Shown here piece after piece: positions 54,186-62,885 of a stretch of 64,000 nt of DNA. A program made the translations under genes and the position numbers. Origin of the DNA: Floricoccus penangensis (GTDB lineage Bacteria > Bacillota > Bacilli > Lactobacillales > Streptococcaceae). Numbering within the stretch: position 1 is the stretch's first letter; each line of letters begins with the position of its first letter. The notes under the pieces were generated by a model, which saw nothing but the letters and a program-made list of their open reading frames with translations, was not told the origin of the DNA and did no database searches. The stretch spans positions 294,581-358,580 of the forward strand of contig NZ_MKIQ01000028.1 in assembly GCF_001832885.1 (NCBI RefSeq), in the 5' to 3' direction.

Positions 54186-54587
54186 TTAAGCAATAGTGAT
54201 TAATGCATCACCAGGTTGAACCATTTCTCCTTGGTTCACATGAATTCCTGTAACTGTTCCATCTTGAGGTGCAACAATTTCATTTTCCATTTTCATTGCT
54301 TCTAAAATCATGATTGGTTGATTTGCTGTAACTGCATCGCCAACATTCACTAATACTTTTAAGATTGTTCCAGGCATAGGTGCTGTTATAGCATCTGCTC
54401 CGGCTGGGGCACTGGCTGCAGGGGCTGAGGCTGCTACTGGAGCTGTTTCTTCAACAGCCGGAGCTGGAGCAACTGCTGCAGGGGCTGGGGCTGCTACTGG
54501 AGCTGCAGGAGCAACTCCACCAATTTCTTCCATTTCAACTAAATACTTTTCACCATCAACAGTGATTTCAAACTTTCTTAATGCCAT
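54186..54587 (-). CDS. Biotin carboxyl carrier protein of oxaloacetate decarboxylase
   Basis: A 133-residue carrier: an N-terminal region like propionyl/glutaconyl-CoA carrier proteins (RKFEITVDGEKYLVEMEE), a flexible Ala/Pro linker (residues 28-65) and a biotinyl domain with the biotin lysine in EAMKMEN near 97-103. GGAGG precedes the ATG. The linker is encoded by GC-rich repeated GCT/GCA/CCA codons that stand out in this AT-rich DNA. Serves OadA. Confidence 0.93.
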   Translation of the reverse strand: MALRKFEITVDGEKYLVEMEEIGGVAPAAPVAAPAPAAVAPAPAVEETAPVAASAPAASAPAGADAITAPMPGTILKVLVNVGDAVTANQPIMILEAMKMENEIVAPQDGTVTGIHVNQGEMVQPGDALITIA

Positions 54588-54612
54588 TTCTAAATGTCCT
54601 CCGTTTAATTAA

Positions 54613-54945
54613 TTAACTTTTTGCCTTTTTAATGCTTGCGATGCTTTGTGTCGAATTGGGAACCATAAAGTTAATAGTACTTGCTACAATGATTCCTAAC
54701 TTACGATATTCAGGATTTCTTTTTTCAAGATTCTTTAAGATATACTCTTTACCATTATCGTCATATTTTGCGATAGAACTTGCAATCAAAGCTACCTTCC
54801 GTCTCTCATCAGGATCATCTACCTTGATCCATTTAGGAATTGTTTCCCAGTTATCGTCTTCTTTTTTTTGAACAGCAGCTTGTTGTGAAACAGTTTCGCT
54901 GTTTTCTTGTGCTTTTTTTCCAAAAAGATTACTAAAAAATCCCAT
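54613..54945 (-). CDS. Conserved hypothetical protein heading the oad/cit operon
   Basis: A 110-residue soluble protein: an amphipathic, possibly membrane-touching N-terminus MGFFSNLFGKKAQ, a linker, then a helical domain (WETIPKWIKVDDPDERRKVALIASSIAKYD). It lacks a full membrane helix. A gene of this type sits at the same place in streptococcal citrate clusters. AAAGGAG precedes the ATG. It may be an assembly or anchoring factor for the decarboxylase; unproven. Confidence 0.7.
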   Translation of the reverse strand: MGFFSNLFGKKAQENSETVSQQAAVQKKEDDNWETIPKWIKVDDPDERRKVALIASSIAKYDDNGKEYILKNLEKRNPEYRKLGIIVASTINFMVPNSTQSIASIKKAKS

Positions 54946-55225
54946 TCAGACTCCTTTCTATATTTTGTATTATTAGACATATCTTTATTTTAACCCTTTT
55001 GATTGAAAACGCCAACATTTTCCTTGTTCTACCTGTGTTTTTTTGTGTTTTATATATTAAATCTACTATTTAAAATAAATAATTTCATTTCAAAAAAAAT
55101 AGGCAAAAAACATTGTTTTTTTCGTGTTCTTTTGAAAGCGTTACCTTTTTTTTACAAAATATAGTTATATAATATGAGTGTAGGTTATTTTGCTAGCAAA
55201 CAAAAAAAGAAAAAGGAGAAATCTA
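54946..55225. promoter_or_regulatory. Divergent control region of the citrate locus
   Basis: 280 bases, very AT-rich, carry promoters for citM and the oad/cit operon. Recurring TTTTTnGTGTT(C/T)TTT elements near 55028-55045 and 55117-55133 and a cre-like box at 55132-55146 (TTGAAAGCGTTACCT, two mismatches) are visible; TATAAT at 55168-55173 is the likely citM -10. Confidence 0.55.
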
Positions 55226-56683
55226 ATGCTTACACTATTAGCTTATCTCATGATTATCTGTTTCATGGCAGTGATTATGACTAAGAAAATGTCAGCCTTT
55301 ACAGCGTTGACAACAATTCCAATTGTATTTGCAGTTATTGCAATTATTTCTGGACAGGCCCATTTAACGGGATCTACTAAAGGAAATATTAAAATCCTTA
55401 AAGCCTTAGCAGGTGAAGGTGCAAAAGAAGTTCCTAAATCAATGGATATCCACATGGGTGACCTTGGAACTTTAATTCTTGAAGGTATCAAGAGTGTATC
55501 TGTCACAGGTATCATGCTATTATTCGCAATTCTTTTCTTCTCAACAATGCTTGATGCAGGTCTATTTGACCCAATCACTGAGAAAATGGTTTTCTTTGCA
55601 AAAGGCGACCCTAAGAGAGTTTTGATGGCAACAGCAGTTGTTGCTGCAGCAGTTTCACTTAATGGTGACGGAACTACTACTACACTTATTTGTTGTTCTG
55701 CATTCCTACCTATCTACGATCGCTTAGGAATGAAACGCATGAACTTAGCTGTTCTAGTTATTCTTCAAAATACTATCATGAACTTGCTTCCTTGGGGTGG
55801 TCCAACAGCTCGTGCAATGTCAGTTCTAGACGTTGGTGGTGACATCCTTACTTTCCTTCTTCCAGGTATGATTCTTTCATTAGCATACATGATCTTCTTC
55901 GTTGCGAACCGTATGGGTAACCAAGAACGTAAACGCTTAGGAGTTAAAGAATTATCTGATGCTGAACTTAGAGAATTAACAGTTATTTCTGATGAAGAAA
56001 CTCTTGCAATTCGTCGTCCAAAAAACTGGGCTTTCAATGCTATCTTAACTGTTGGCTTAATCGCGTGGTTGGTTGCTGGATCATTTATTCCTGCAATTGA
56101 AGTTCCACCTGCAGTATTATTCCTTGTTGCTACATCAGTAGCATTACTTGTTAACTATCCAAACCTTAAAGACCAAGGTAAACGTATTGGTGCGAATGGT
56201 GGAGATGCAGTTCAAGTTATCATCCTAGTATTCGGTGCTGGAGTTCTTATGGGACTATTTAACGGTACTGGTATGGCTGATGCAATCGCAAACAACTTAA
56301 CAACAATTATTCCTAAATCACTTGGTGGTTTCTGGGGTATCGTAGTTGCTATCGTTTCTGCTCCTGGTACATTCTTCATTTCAAATGATGGTTTCTACTA
56401 CGGAGTTATGCCAGCACTTGCTAAAGCAGGTAATGAGTACGGATTCGATAACATGCATATGGCAGTAGCATCACTAATGGGACAAGCATTCCACTTGTTA
56501 AGCCCACTAGTAGCATTCATTTACCTATTACTTCGTCTTACTGAAGTTGATATGGGTGAATGGCAAAAAGAAGCTGGTAAGTATGCAATCGGTATCTTCA
56601 TAATCTTCCTAGGAACTTCATTAATCCTTGGAACACTTACAAATGGTGCTTGGGGAATTCCATTCTTCATCGCTCCAAAATAA
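55226..56683 (+). CDS. citM: Metal-citrate:proton symporter, CitMHS family
   Basis: A 485-residue transporter with about 12 membrane segments of the CitMHS family, which takes up citrate complexed with Mg2+, Ca2+ or other divalent metals. LNGDGTTTTLICCSAFLPIYDRLG (in part near 150-170) and DGFYYGVMPALAKA near 380 are family signatures. ATG at 55226 follows AAGGAG at 8 nt; an upstream in-frame TTG extension rich in Lys/Arg is rejected. Diverges from the oad/cit operon, ensuring coordinate expression. Confidence 0.94.
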   Translation: MLTLLAYLMIICFMAVIMTKKMSAFTALTTIPIVFAVIAIISGQAHLTGSTKGNIKILKALAGEGAKEVPKSMDIHMGDLGTLILEGIKSVSVTGIMLLFAILFFSTMLDAGLFDPITEKMVFFAKGDPKRVLMATAVVAAAVSLNGDGTTTTLICCSAFLPIYDRLGMKRMNLAVLVILQNTIMNLLPWGGPTARAMSVLDVGGDILTFLLPGMILSLAYMIFFVANRMGNQERKRLGVKELSDAELRELTVISDEETLAIRRPKNWAFNAILTVGLIAWLVAGSFIPAIEVPPAVLFLVATSVALLVNYPNLKDQGKRIGANGGDAVQVIILVFGAGVLMGLFNGTGMADAIANNLTTIIPKSLGGFWGIVVAIVSAPGTFFISNDGFYYGVMPALAKAGNEYGFDNMHMAVASLMGQAFHLLSPLVAFIYLLLRLTEVDMGEWQKEAGKYAIGIFIIFLGTSLILGTLTNGAWGIPFFIAPK

Positions 56684-56693
56684 TAATTAACTT

Positions 56694-56725
56694 TCGAAAC
56701 CATCCTTCTGGATGGTTTTTTTATA
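56694..56725 (+). terminator. Terminator of citM
   Basis: AACCATCC/GGATGGTT 8-bp stem, 4-nt loop, then seven or more T. Confidence 0.85.
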
Positions 56726-56726
56726 A

Positions 56727-56779
56727 AAATACAACACTAGAGAGGTAGTTATTTTAACTACCTCTCTAGTGTTGTATTT
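56727..56779. terminator. Terminator of citG with 25-bp perfect stem
   Basis: The arms at 56727-56751 and 56755-56779 are perfectly complementary around a 3-nt loop; AT tracts flank both sides. It follows the citM terminator almost directly. Confidence 0.75.
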
Positions 56780-56787
56780 ATTAATAA

Positions 56788-57624
56788 TCAATTTAAATTT
56801 AATTTATTTAAAAAATATATTATAGCAAGCAAATCTGCACTTCCACCAGGACTTAAATTTTTCTCAATAAATTTTTCATCTACTTCAATCATTTGGTTTT
56901 CAAAATCTTGAAAATCTGAATTTAAAAGTTCACTTGACAGATTTTGTGCATATTTAAGACCTTCTCTTCCACCACGATGTAAAAGATTCGCGTCTTCAGC
57001 AAAAAGAATAATTTCTAACAATAGTTTGTGCCAATAAAACTTATCATTTTCATCAATTGAGGTATTCTCCAAAAGTCGTTGAACTGTAGGATAACCCATT
57101 ATGGCTTCTCCACGTACTCCTTTTGCACCATACTTTTTGTAAGTACTTATACCATTGGTCAAGTTTTCCCTTTCAAAGTCGTTCATTAAACCATCTGCTA
57201 ATTGTTTTATTATATCAAATAGTTCATTTTTCTGAACTGATACTGATGGACCATTTTTCTTGAAAATAAAACCTAGAGCACCGAGAAATAGTGCAAAAGT
57301 AAAATTCGCCCCTTTATGGGTATTTACACCGTTGGTAGCATTAAACATTGCTTCTTCCGCAAGTATTCCTTCATCTCGTAATTTTATAAATAAGGCACCC
57401 ATATCATCATCTGCATGTTCATAGCCTAACTTAGCATAGTTTATAAAATAAGGTAACAAAGCATCTGCACTGGATAAGAAAGTATCCACACTCATATCAG
57501 AGTGGGAACCATTATTTCTTTCGTCCACCAGTCCTGGTTTAGGTGAAAGTCTAACTTCAAAAATTAATGCGTTATATGCAGCTCGAGAAATTGATTCCAG
57601 TTCATTTCTTGCACTAGTTACCAT
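56788..57624 (-). CDS. citG: Triphosphoribosyl-dephospho-CoA synthase CitG
   Basis: Makes the prosthetic group precursor 2'-(5''-triphosphoribosyl)-3'-dephospho-CoA from ATP and dephospho-CoA. 278 residues. LSPKPGLVDERNNGSHSDM near 25-43, GVNTHKGANFTFALFLGALG near 100, GVRGEAIMGYPT near 168 and SPGGSADLLA near the end are family motifs. ATG at 57624 has GAGGAAGAAA; it overlaps the regulator gene by 11 nt and is coupled to it. Confidence 0.94.
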   Translation of the reverse strand: MVTSARNELESISRAAYNALIFEVRLSPKPGLVDERNNGSHSDMSVDTFLSSADALLPYFINYAKLGYEHADDDMGALFIKLRDEGILAEEAMFNATNGVNTHKGANFTFALFLGALGFIFKKNGPSVSVQKNELFDIIKQLADGLMNDFERENLTNGISTYKKYGAKGVRGEAIMGYPTVQRLLENTSIDENDKFYWHKLLLEIILFAEDANLLHRGGREGLKYAQNLSSELLNSDFQDFENQMIEVDEKFIEKNLSPGGSADLLAIIYFLNKLNLN

Positions 57625-58321
57625 TTTCTTCCTCATCATCGATAACACTTACAATAAAGTTCGCACTTGATCCTAAATGTTTATCAATTAATTTTTCAAT
57701 CTCTGGCTCATTTTGTTCAAGCATCAAATTATAAATCTCCCTGTGATCATCAATTGCTTGCTTAGTTCTTGAGTCAGAAATAGTTGTTATTTCATGAAAG
57801 TACAATTGATAAACCTTAAGAGTTTCAATAATATTTTGGATACGGAACATTCTAGCCTTTTCGAAAATTAAATTATTAAATTCTTTAAAATTTTGTCTAA
57901 TTAAATCAAATTCACCTTTTTCATAGAATTCCTCAGCATCACTAACAATTTTCTCTAGTTCAGCAAAATCAGATTCCGTCATTTTTTTACTGGCCTCAAT
58001 AGTTGCTAATGTTTCAAAAGACTTTCTAATAGCAAAAATTTCTTGGACATCGCTCTGAGTAATTCCCAGAACAACGGCTCCATTCTTATTCCCCAAGCCA
58101 TAGGCAACTAATTTTTCTGCTTCAAGTTGTTTAAGTGCTTGCCTGATAGGTGTACGTGAAATATTTGAATAGACCGATATTTGTTTCTCATTTATTCTTG
58201 TACCAGCAGGAATTTTCCCTGTAATAATCATCTTATAAAATGCATCATATACAATTTCATGAAGGGATTTATCTAAGGAAAGATCTAGATGTGACAAGAA
58301 TAATTCTGTAACTTGATTCAT
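57614..58321 (-). CDS. GntR family (FadR-type) regulator of the citrate locus
   Basis: A 235-residue regulator: an N-terminal winged helix (INEKQISVYSNISRTPIRQALKQLE, in part residues 43-67) and a C-terminal all-helical FCD effector domain. It is cotranscribed with citG. In Enterococcus the GntR protein CitO activates citrate genes on binding citrate; this is the likely counterpart. A 17-bp palindrome in its own leader may be an autoregulatory site. Confidence 0.88.
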   Translation of the reverse strand: MNQVTELFLSHLDLSLDKSLHEIVYDAFYKMIITGKIPAGTRINEKQISVYSNISRTPIRQALKQLEAEKLVAYGLGNKNGAVVLGITQSDVQEIFAIRKSFETLATIEASKKMTESDFAELEKIVSDAEEFYEKGEFDLIRQNFKEFNNLIFEKARMFRIQNIIETLKVYQLYFHEITTISDSRTKQAIDDHREIYNLMLEQNEPEIEKLIDKHLGSSANFIVSVIDDEEENGN

Positions 58322-58347
58322 AATTCTACCCTCTATATTAAAATACA

Positions 58348-58364
58348 GGTTAGATTATCTAACC
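58348..58364. promoter_or_regulatory. Palindrome upstream of the GntR gene
   Basis: GGTTAGATTATCTAACC is a perfect 8+1+8 inverted repeat between the -10 (TATAAT-like, near 58374) and the start codon. Position and length suit a GntR dimer acting as repressor of its own gene. The same sequence was not seen in the citM/oad control region. Confidence 0.6.
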
Positions 58365-58421
58365 CATATTATTATTATAAACTAAATAACGAAAATTTAA
58401 AACACTCTTAGTACACTTTTC

Positions 58422-59267
58422 TTAAAAATCAGTATTGTCAGGATTTAAAGAAAGTTTTCCTTCATCTAGACCATCTAAAATACTAATCTCTTCCGCCGTT
58501 AAATCAAAATCAAATAATTCAGCATTTTGAATAATTCTAGACTCTGTTACAGATTTTGGAAGTGGTAAAAATCCTTTATCAAGTGACCATCTAAGCGCAA
58601 TTTGTGCAGTAGATTTATTGTATTTTTCTGCAATTTTCATAAGAGTTGGCAATTCAAGAATTTTACCAGTTCCCAGTGGAGAATAAGCTTCTGTTAAGAT
58701 GCCATTTTCTTTGTTAAATTTAACAATATCTTTTTGTTGATCGCTTGGATTTAAATAAATTTGATTAACAGAAGGTTTTATTTTTGCAGTAGCAAGTAAT
58801 GGTGTCAAATGTCTTTCGTGGAAATTTGATACTCCAATTGATTTAATTTTCCCATCTTCAACGGCATCTTCCATCGCTCTCCAAACATCAGCATTTCTCT
58901 TTTCATTATTTGGACGATTAGCCTTTGGATTTGGCCAATGAATCAAATATAAATCCAAATAATCTAATCCTAATTTTTCAAGGCTTGTATCAATAGCTTT
59001 TTTTGCATCATCATAAGTAATTGCATCATTCCATAACTTAGTTGTTATAAAAATTTCATTACGCGGTATACCTGATTTTGCAATAGCTTTCCCTACTGAT
59101 TCTTCATTTCCATATATTGCTGCGGTATCGATATGCCTATAACCAGCTCTTAACGCTGTTGTAACTGATTCTTCAGCAACATCTCCGGCAGGTGTTTGCC
59201 ATGTACCAAAACCGACAACTGGTATTTTTTCACCATTTGATAAAGTATATGTATCAGTTAAAGTCAT
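58422..59267 (-). CDS. Aldo/keto reductase, DkgA-like
   Basis: A 281-residue NADPH-dependent reductase (TIM barrel). Catalytic tetrad region: GYRHIDTAAIYGNEE (Asp, Tyr), TTKLWN (Lys) and LYLIHWPNP (His); GVSNF near 146; the C-terminal NADP phosphate contacts LPKSVTESRI. Resembles 2,5-diketo-gluconate/methylglyoxal reductases; substrate not certain. GGAGG precedes the ATG. Confidence 0.93.
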   Translation of the reverse strand: MTLTDTYTLSNGEKIPVVGFGTWQTPAGDVAEESVTTALRAGYRHIDTAAIYGNEESVGKAIAKSGIPRNEIFITTKLWNDAITYDDAKKAIDTSLEKLGLDYLDLYLIHWPNPKANRPNNEKRNADVWRAMEDAVEDGKIKSIGVSNFHERHLTPLLATAKIKPSVNQIYLNPSDQQKDIVKFNKENGILTEAYSPLGTGKILELPTLMKIAEKYNKSTAQIALRWSLDKGFLPLPKSVTESRIIQNAELFDFDLTAEEISILDGLDEGKLSLNPDNTDF

Positions 59268-59377
59268 TATAATCCTCCTTAGTCTCTTTCCCTTATTTTA
59301 TAATTAATCTTTCTCTTTTACAAAAAAATTGAACTAAATTTGTTATAATTAACTTATCAATAAAAAGGAGATATATT

Positions 59378-59851
59378 ATGGCAGAAGTAGAAAGCTTCCA
59401 ACTTGATCATACAAAAGTATTAGCACCATATGTTCGTCTAATTTCAACTGAAACTGGACCAAAAGGAGATATCATTACCAACTTTGATATTCGCTTAGTT
59501 CAACCGAATGAACAAGAAATTCCAACAGCAGGAATTCATACTATTGAGCATCTTTTAGCAAGTCTAATAAGAGATAGAATGGATGGATTAATTGACTGTA
59601 GCCCATTTGGTTGTCGTACTGGTTTTCATTTAATTGCTTGGGGTGATAAAACAAGCGAAGAGATAGCAAGTGTTATTAAATCATCACTTGAAGAAATTGC
59701 CAATGTAACAAAATGGGAAGATGTGCCAGGCACTACTATAGAATCATGTGGAAATTATCGTGATCACTCACTTTGGACAGCTAAAGAATGGTCAAAACTT
59801 ATTCTTGAAAGAGGAATTTCAACTGATGCTTTTGAAAGAAAAGTAATATAA
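59378..59851 (+). CDS. luxS: S-ribosylhomocysteine lyase
   Basis: Cleaves S-ribosylhomocysteine to homocysteine and DPD, the precursor of autoinducer 2. 157 residues. The metal site HTIEH (residues 52-56) and the catalytic [12 protein letters not shown] near 79-90, with SCGNYRDH near 125, are all present. AAGGAG precedes the ATG, and an extended -10 TGTTATAAT lies upstream. Monocistronic with a bidirectional terminator shared with pgk. Confidence 0.97.
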   Translation: MAEVESFQLDHTKVLAPYVRLISTETGPKGDIITNFDIRLVQPNEQEIPTAGIHTIEHLLASLIRDRMDGLIDCSPFGCRTGFHLIAWGDKTSEEIASVIKSSLEEIANVTKWEDVPGTTIESCGNYRDHSLWTAKEWSKLILERGISTDAFERKVI

Positions 59852-59868
59852 TGAAGTTTCAACATACT

Positions 59869-59897
59869 AAAAAAGAGTCTTAAACAAGACTCTTTTT
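59869..59897. terminator. Bidirectional terminator between luxS and pgk
   Basis: AAAAAGAGTCTT/AAGACTCTTTTT 12-bp stem with 4-nt loop and T tracts on both strands. Confidence 0.88.
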
Positions 59898-59918
59898 AAT
59901 ATATATTAAATATATTAA

Positions 59919-61115
59919 TTATTTTTCAGTAAGTGCAGCAAGACCTGGAAGTGTTTTACCTTCAAGTAATTCCATAGATGCACCACCACCAGTAGAAATC
60001 CATGAGAATCTATCAGCATAGCCTAAATTAATTGCAGCTGCTGCTGAGTCTCCACCACCGATAATTGATTTACAATCTGGTTGAGATACGATAGCATCCA
60101 TTACACCAATAGTTCCTGCTTGGAAGTCAGGGTTTTCAAATACACCCATAGGACCATTCCATACTACTGTTTTAGCTCCATCAATTTCTTTTGTGAATTT
60201 TTCAATAGATTTAGGACCAATATCAAGACCAAGGAACCCTTTATCTATAGCTTCTCCTTCAGTATCTTTAACTTCAGTATAGCCAACAAAAGCATTCGCT
60301 TCTTTTGAATCAACAGGTAAGATTAATTTACCATTTGATTTTTCAAGAAGTTCTTTGGCAAGATCAAGTTTATCTTCTTCGACTAAAGAATCACCAATTT
60401 CGATGCCTTGAGCTTTATAGAATGTATAAGTCATCCCACCACCGATAAGAACTTTGTCAGCTTTATCAAGAAGATTTTCGATTACACCTATTTTATCAGA
60501 AACTTTTGATCCACCAAGAATTGCCACAAATGGACGAACCGGTGCTTCAACTGCTTCTTGAATATATGCAATTTCATTTTCTAAAAGGAAACCAGCAACA
60601 GCTTTATCTACATTTTCAGAAATACCTACGTTTGAAGCATGTGCACGGTGTGCAGTACCAAAAGCATCGTTAACAAAGATTCCATCACCTAAGCTAGCCC
60701 AATATTTAGCGAGTTCAGGGTCATTTCCAGATTCTTTTTTACCATCTACGTCTTCAAAACGTGTATTTTCTACAAGCAGTACTTGACCATCTTCTAAACC
60801 ATCAATAGCAGCTTCAAGCTCAGCACCACGAGTAGCAGGTACAAATACAACTTCTTGACCAAGTTTATCTGATAAATCCTTTGCTACAGGAGCAAGTGAC
60901 TTACCTTCTTTATCTTCTTCTGTTTTTACACGACCTAAGTGTGAGAATAAGATTGCACGTCCACCGTTATCAGTAATATATTTGATTGTTGGAAGAGCTG
61001 CTGTAATTCGATTATCGTTTGTAATAACGCCATCTTTCAAAGGAACATTAAAGTCTACACGTACTAAAACTTTTTTACCTTTAAGATCAACATCTTTAAC
61101 TGTTAATTTAGCCAT
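59919..61115 (-). CDS. pgk: Phosphoglycerate kinase
   Basis: Transfers phosphate from 1,3-bisphosphoglycerate to ADP. 398 residues. The signature [15 protein letters not shown] (residues 15-29), SHLGR near 59, [11 protein letters not shown] near 201 and the C-terminal GGGDSAAA near 351 are conserved. AAGGAG precedes the ATG. Separately transcribed from gap, with its own promoter. Confidence 0.97.
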   Translation of the reverse strand: MAKLTVKDVDLKGKKVLVRVDFNVPLKDGVITNDNRITAALPTIKYITDNGGRAILFSHLGRVKTEEDKEGKSLAPVAKDLSDKLGQEVVFVPATRGAELEAAIDGLEDGQVLLVENTRFEDVDGKKESGNDPELAKYWASLGDGIFVNDAFGTAHRAHASNVGISENVDKAVAGFLLENEIAYIQEAVEAPVRPFVAILGGSKVSDKIGVIENLLDKADKVLIGGGMTYTFYKAQGIEIGDSLVEEDKLDLAKELLEKSNGKLILPVDSKEANAFVGYTEVKDTEGEAIDKGFLGLDIGPKSIEKFTKEIDGAKTVVWNGPMGVFENPDFQAGTIGVMDAIVSQPDCKSIIGGGDSAAAAINLGYADRFSWISTGGGASMELLEGKTLPGLAALTEK

Positions 61116-61171
61116 TTTTTCTCCTTTTGTTTTAAAATCAAATGATTTTTTATTAACTTATATACAAGCTT

Positions 61172-61199
61172 ATTATATCACAAACTTGATTTTTGTTAA
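61172..61199 (-). promoter_or_regulatory. pgk promoter
   Basis: -35 TTAACA (61194-61199), 16-nt spacer, -10 TATAAT (61172-61177) with extended TGA on the minus strand. Confidence 0.7.
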
Positions 61200-61264
61200 G
61201 TAAAAATATAAAAGTTTAAAATTATATGTAATAAACTTTTATGTTTTATTCTTAGATTCAATTA

Positions 61265-61615
61265 TTATTTTGAAAGTTTAACAACTGAACCTTTTAGACC
61301 AATAGACCCAAAACCATCAATCTTAGAGTCTATAAAATGTTCATTTTTTCCAAATTCATTGATACGAATGTTTTTTACTTTTGTGCCCTTCTTGATAGGT
61401 TTAGGCATTCCTTTAACTGGTAAATCTTTAATAATAACGACACTATCGCCAGTTTTCAATTGATTACCTTCACTATCAAGCACAACGAATATTTCTTCTT
61501 TATTATTTATATCATCTTGCGAAAATTCCGCACCACATTCTGAACAACCAAATGTTGTGTCAGATAGTTCATATGTGTACTCACTAGAGCAAGATGGGCA
61601 TTTTGGTGTTTCCAT
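61265..61615 (-). CDS. phnA: PhnA/YjdM family zinc-ribbon protein
   Basis: A 116-residue protein with an N-terminal zinc ribbon (CPSCSSEYTYE...FGCSECGAEF) and a C-terminal SH3-like PhnA domain (GDSVVIIKDLPVKG, GFGSIGLKGSVVKL). The ATG at 61615 follows AAGGAG. Despite the name the family is not required for phosphonate use; function unclear. It is downstream of gap, separated by a terminator. Confidence 0.9.
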   Translation of the reverse strand: METPKCPSCSSEYTYELSDTTFGCSECGAEFSQDDINNKEEIFVVLDSEGNQLKTGDSVVIIKDLPVKGMPKPIKKGTKVKNIRINEFGKNEHFIDSKIDGFGSIGLKGSVVKLSK

Positions 61616-61624
61616 TTTTCTCCT

Positions 61625-61658
61625 TAAAAAAACGAGAAAGCTAGAAAGCCTTCCCGTT
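61625..61658 (-). terminator. Terminator of gap
   Basis: An imperfect stem of 11 positions (AACGAGAAAGC with GCCTTCCCGTT) followed on the minus strand by seven T; the gene for PhnA may be transcribed by readthrough. Confidence 0.7.
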
Positions 61659-61678
61659 AAGATCGTCAATAAGGTTTC

Positions 61679-62692
61679 TTATTTAGCGATTTTTGCAAAG
61701 TATTCAAGAGTACGAACTAATTGAGATGTATAAGACATTTCGTTATCGTACCAAGATACAGTTTTAACTAATTGAGCGTTGTCATCACCAGTGATGATTT
61801 CAGTTTGAGTAGCATCGAATAATGAACCAAATGACATACCAACGATATCGCTTGAAACGATTTCATCAGTGTTGTATCCGTAAGATTCGTTAGCTGCTTC
61901 TTCCATAACTTTATTTACTTCATCAACAGTAACTTCTTTACCAAGAATACTTACAAGTTCAGTAAGAGATCCAGTTGGAACTGGTACACGTTGTGCATGT
62001 CCAGAAAGTTTACCGTTTAATTCAGGAATTACTAAACCAATAGCTTTAGCAGCACCAGTTGAGTTAGGAACGATATTTACAGCTGCTGCACGAGCACGAC
62101 GGAAGTCTCCACCACGGTGAGGTCCGTCAAGAAGCATTTGGTCACCAGTGTATCCGTGAACTGTAGTCATTGTACCAGCTTTAAGACCAAAGTTTTTGTT
62201 TAAAGCATCAGCCATTGGTGCAAGACAGTTAGTAGTACATGAACCAGCTGAAATTACTGTTTCAGAACCATCAAGGATGTCATGGTTAGTGTTAAATACG
62301 ATAGTTTTAACATCAGCTCCACCAGGTGCAGTGATAACTACTTTTTTAGCTCCATTTTCATGTAAATGAAGTTCAGCTTTTTCTTTAGATGCGAAGAAAC
62401 CAGTTGCTTCTAAAACGATTTCAACACCGTCAGCTGCCCAGTCAATATTTTTTGGATCAGCCTCAGCAGAAACTTTTACAAATTTTCCGTTTACGTCAAA
62501 TCCACCTTCTTCAACTTCAACAGTTCCATTGAAACGTCCTTGAGTTGAATCGTATTTTAATAAATGAGCAAGCATTTCAGGGTTTGTAAGGTCATTAATA
62601 CGTGCTACTTCAACACCATCAATGTCTTGAATACGACGAAAAGCAAGACGTCCAATACGTCCAAAACCGTTGATACCAACTTTAACTACCAT
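61679..62692 (-). CDS. gap: Glyceraldehyde-3-phosphate dehydrogenase
   Basis: The NAD-dependent glycolytic enzyme, 337 residues from the ATG at 62692 with AAGGAGG upstream; a 17-residue extension is rejected. NAD-binding [15 protein letters not shown] (residues 4-18), the active-site cysteine in SCTTNCLAP near 152, and [12 protein letters not shown] near 236. Codon use is strongly biased to the favoured set, as expected of a highly expressed gene. Confidence 0.97.
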   Translation of the reverse strand: MVVKVGINGFGRIGRLAFRRIQDIDGVEVARINDLTNPEMLAHLLKYDSTQGRFNGTVEVEEGGFDVNGKFVKVSAEADPKNIDWAADGVEIVLEATGFFASKEKAELHLHENGAKKVVITAPGGADVKTIVFNTNHDILDGSETVISAGSCTTNCLAPMADALNKNFGLKAGTMTTVHGYTGDQMLLDGPHRGGDFRRARAAAVNIVPNSTGAAKAIGLVIPELNGKLSGHAQRVPVPTGSLTELVSILGKEVTVDEVNKVMEEAANESYGYNTDEIVSSDIVGMSFGSLFDATQTEIITGDDNAQLVKTVSWYDNEMSYTSQLVRTLEYFAKIAK

Positions 62693-62851
62693 AATGTAGA
62701 TTTCCTCCTTATTGAAAATCAAAAATTTTTTTAATGGGTACATAAGTCCCCATGCACTTTGGTAAGTAATTAACTTACATGACTATGATAACATTTTTAC
62801 AATAAAATGCAACAATAAATCTTAGATATGTATTACAATAAAAAAAGAAAA

Positions 62852-62885
62852 ATCATACAGTTGATTTATTAATCTACTGTATTAT
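62852..62885 (-). terminator. Terminator of the RocS-like gene
   Basis: ATACAGT/ACTGTAT with inner AGATT/AATC pairs overlaps the stop codon at 62869; T-rich sequence follows on the minus strand. Confidence 0.6.
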
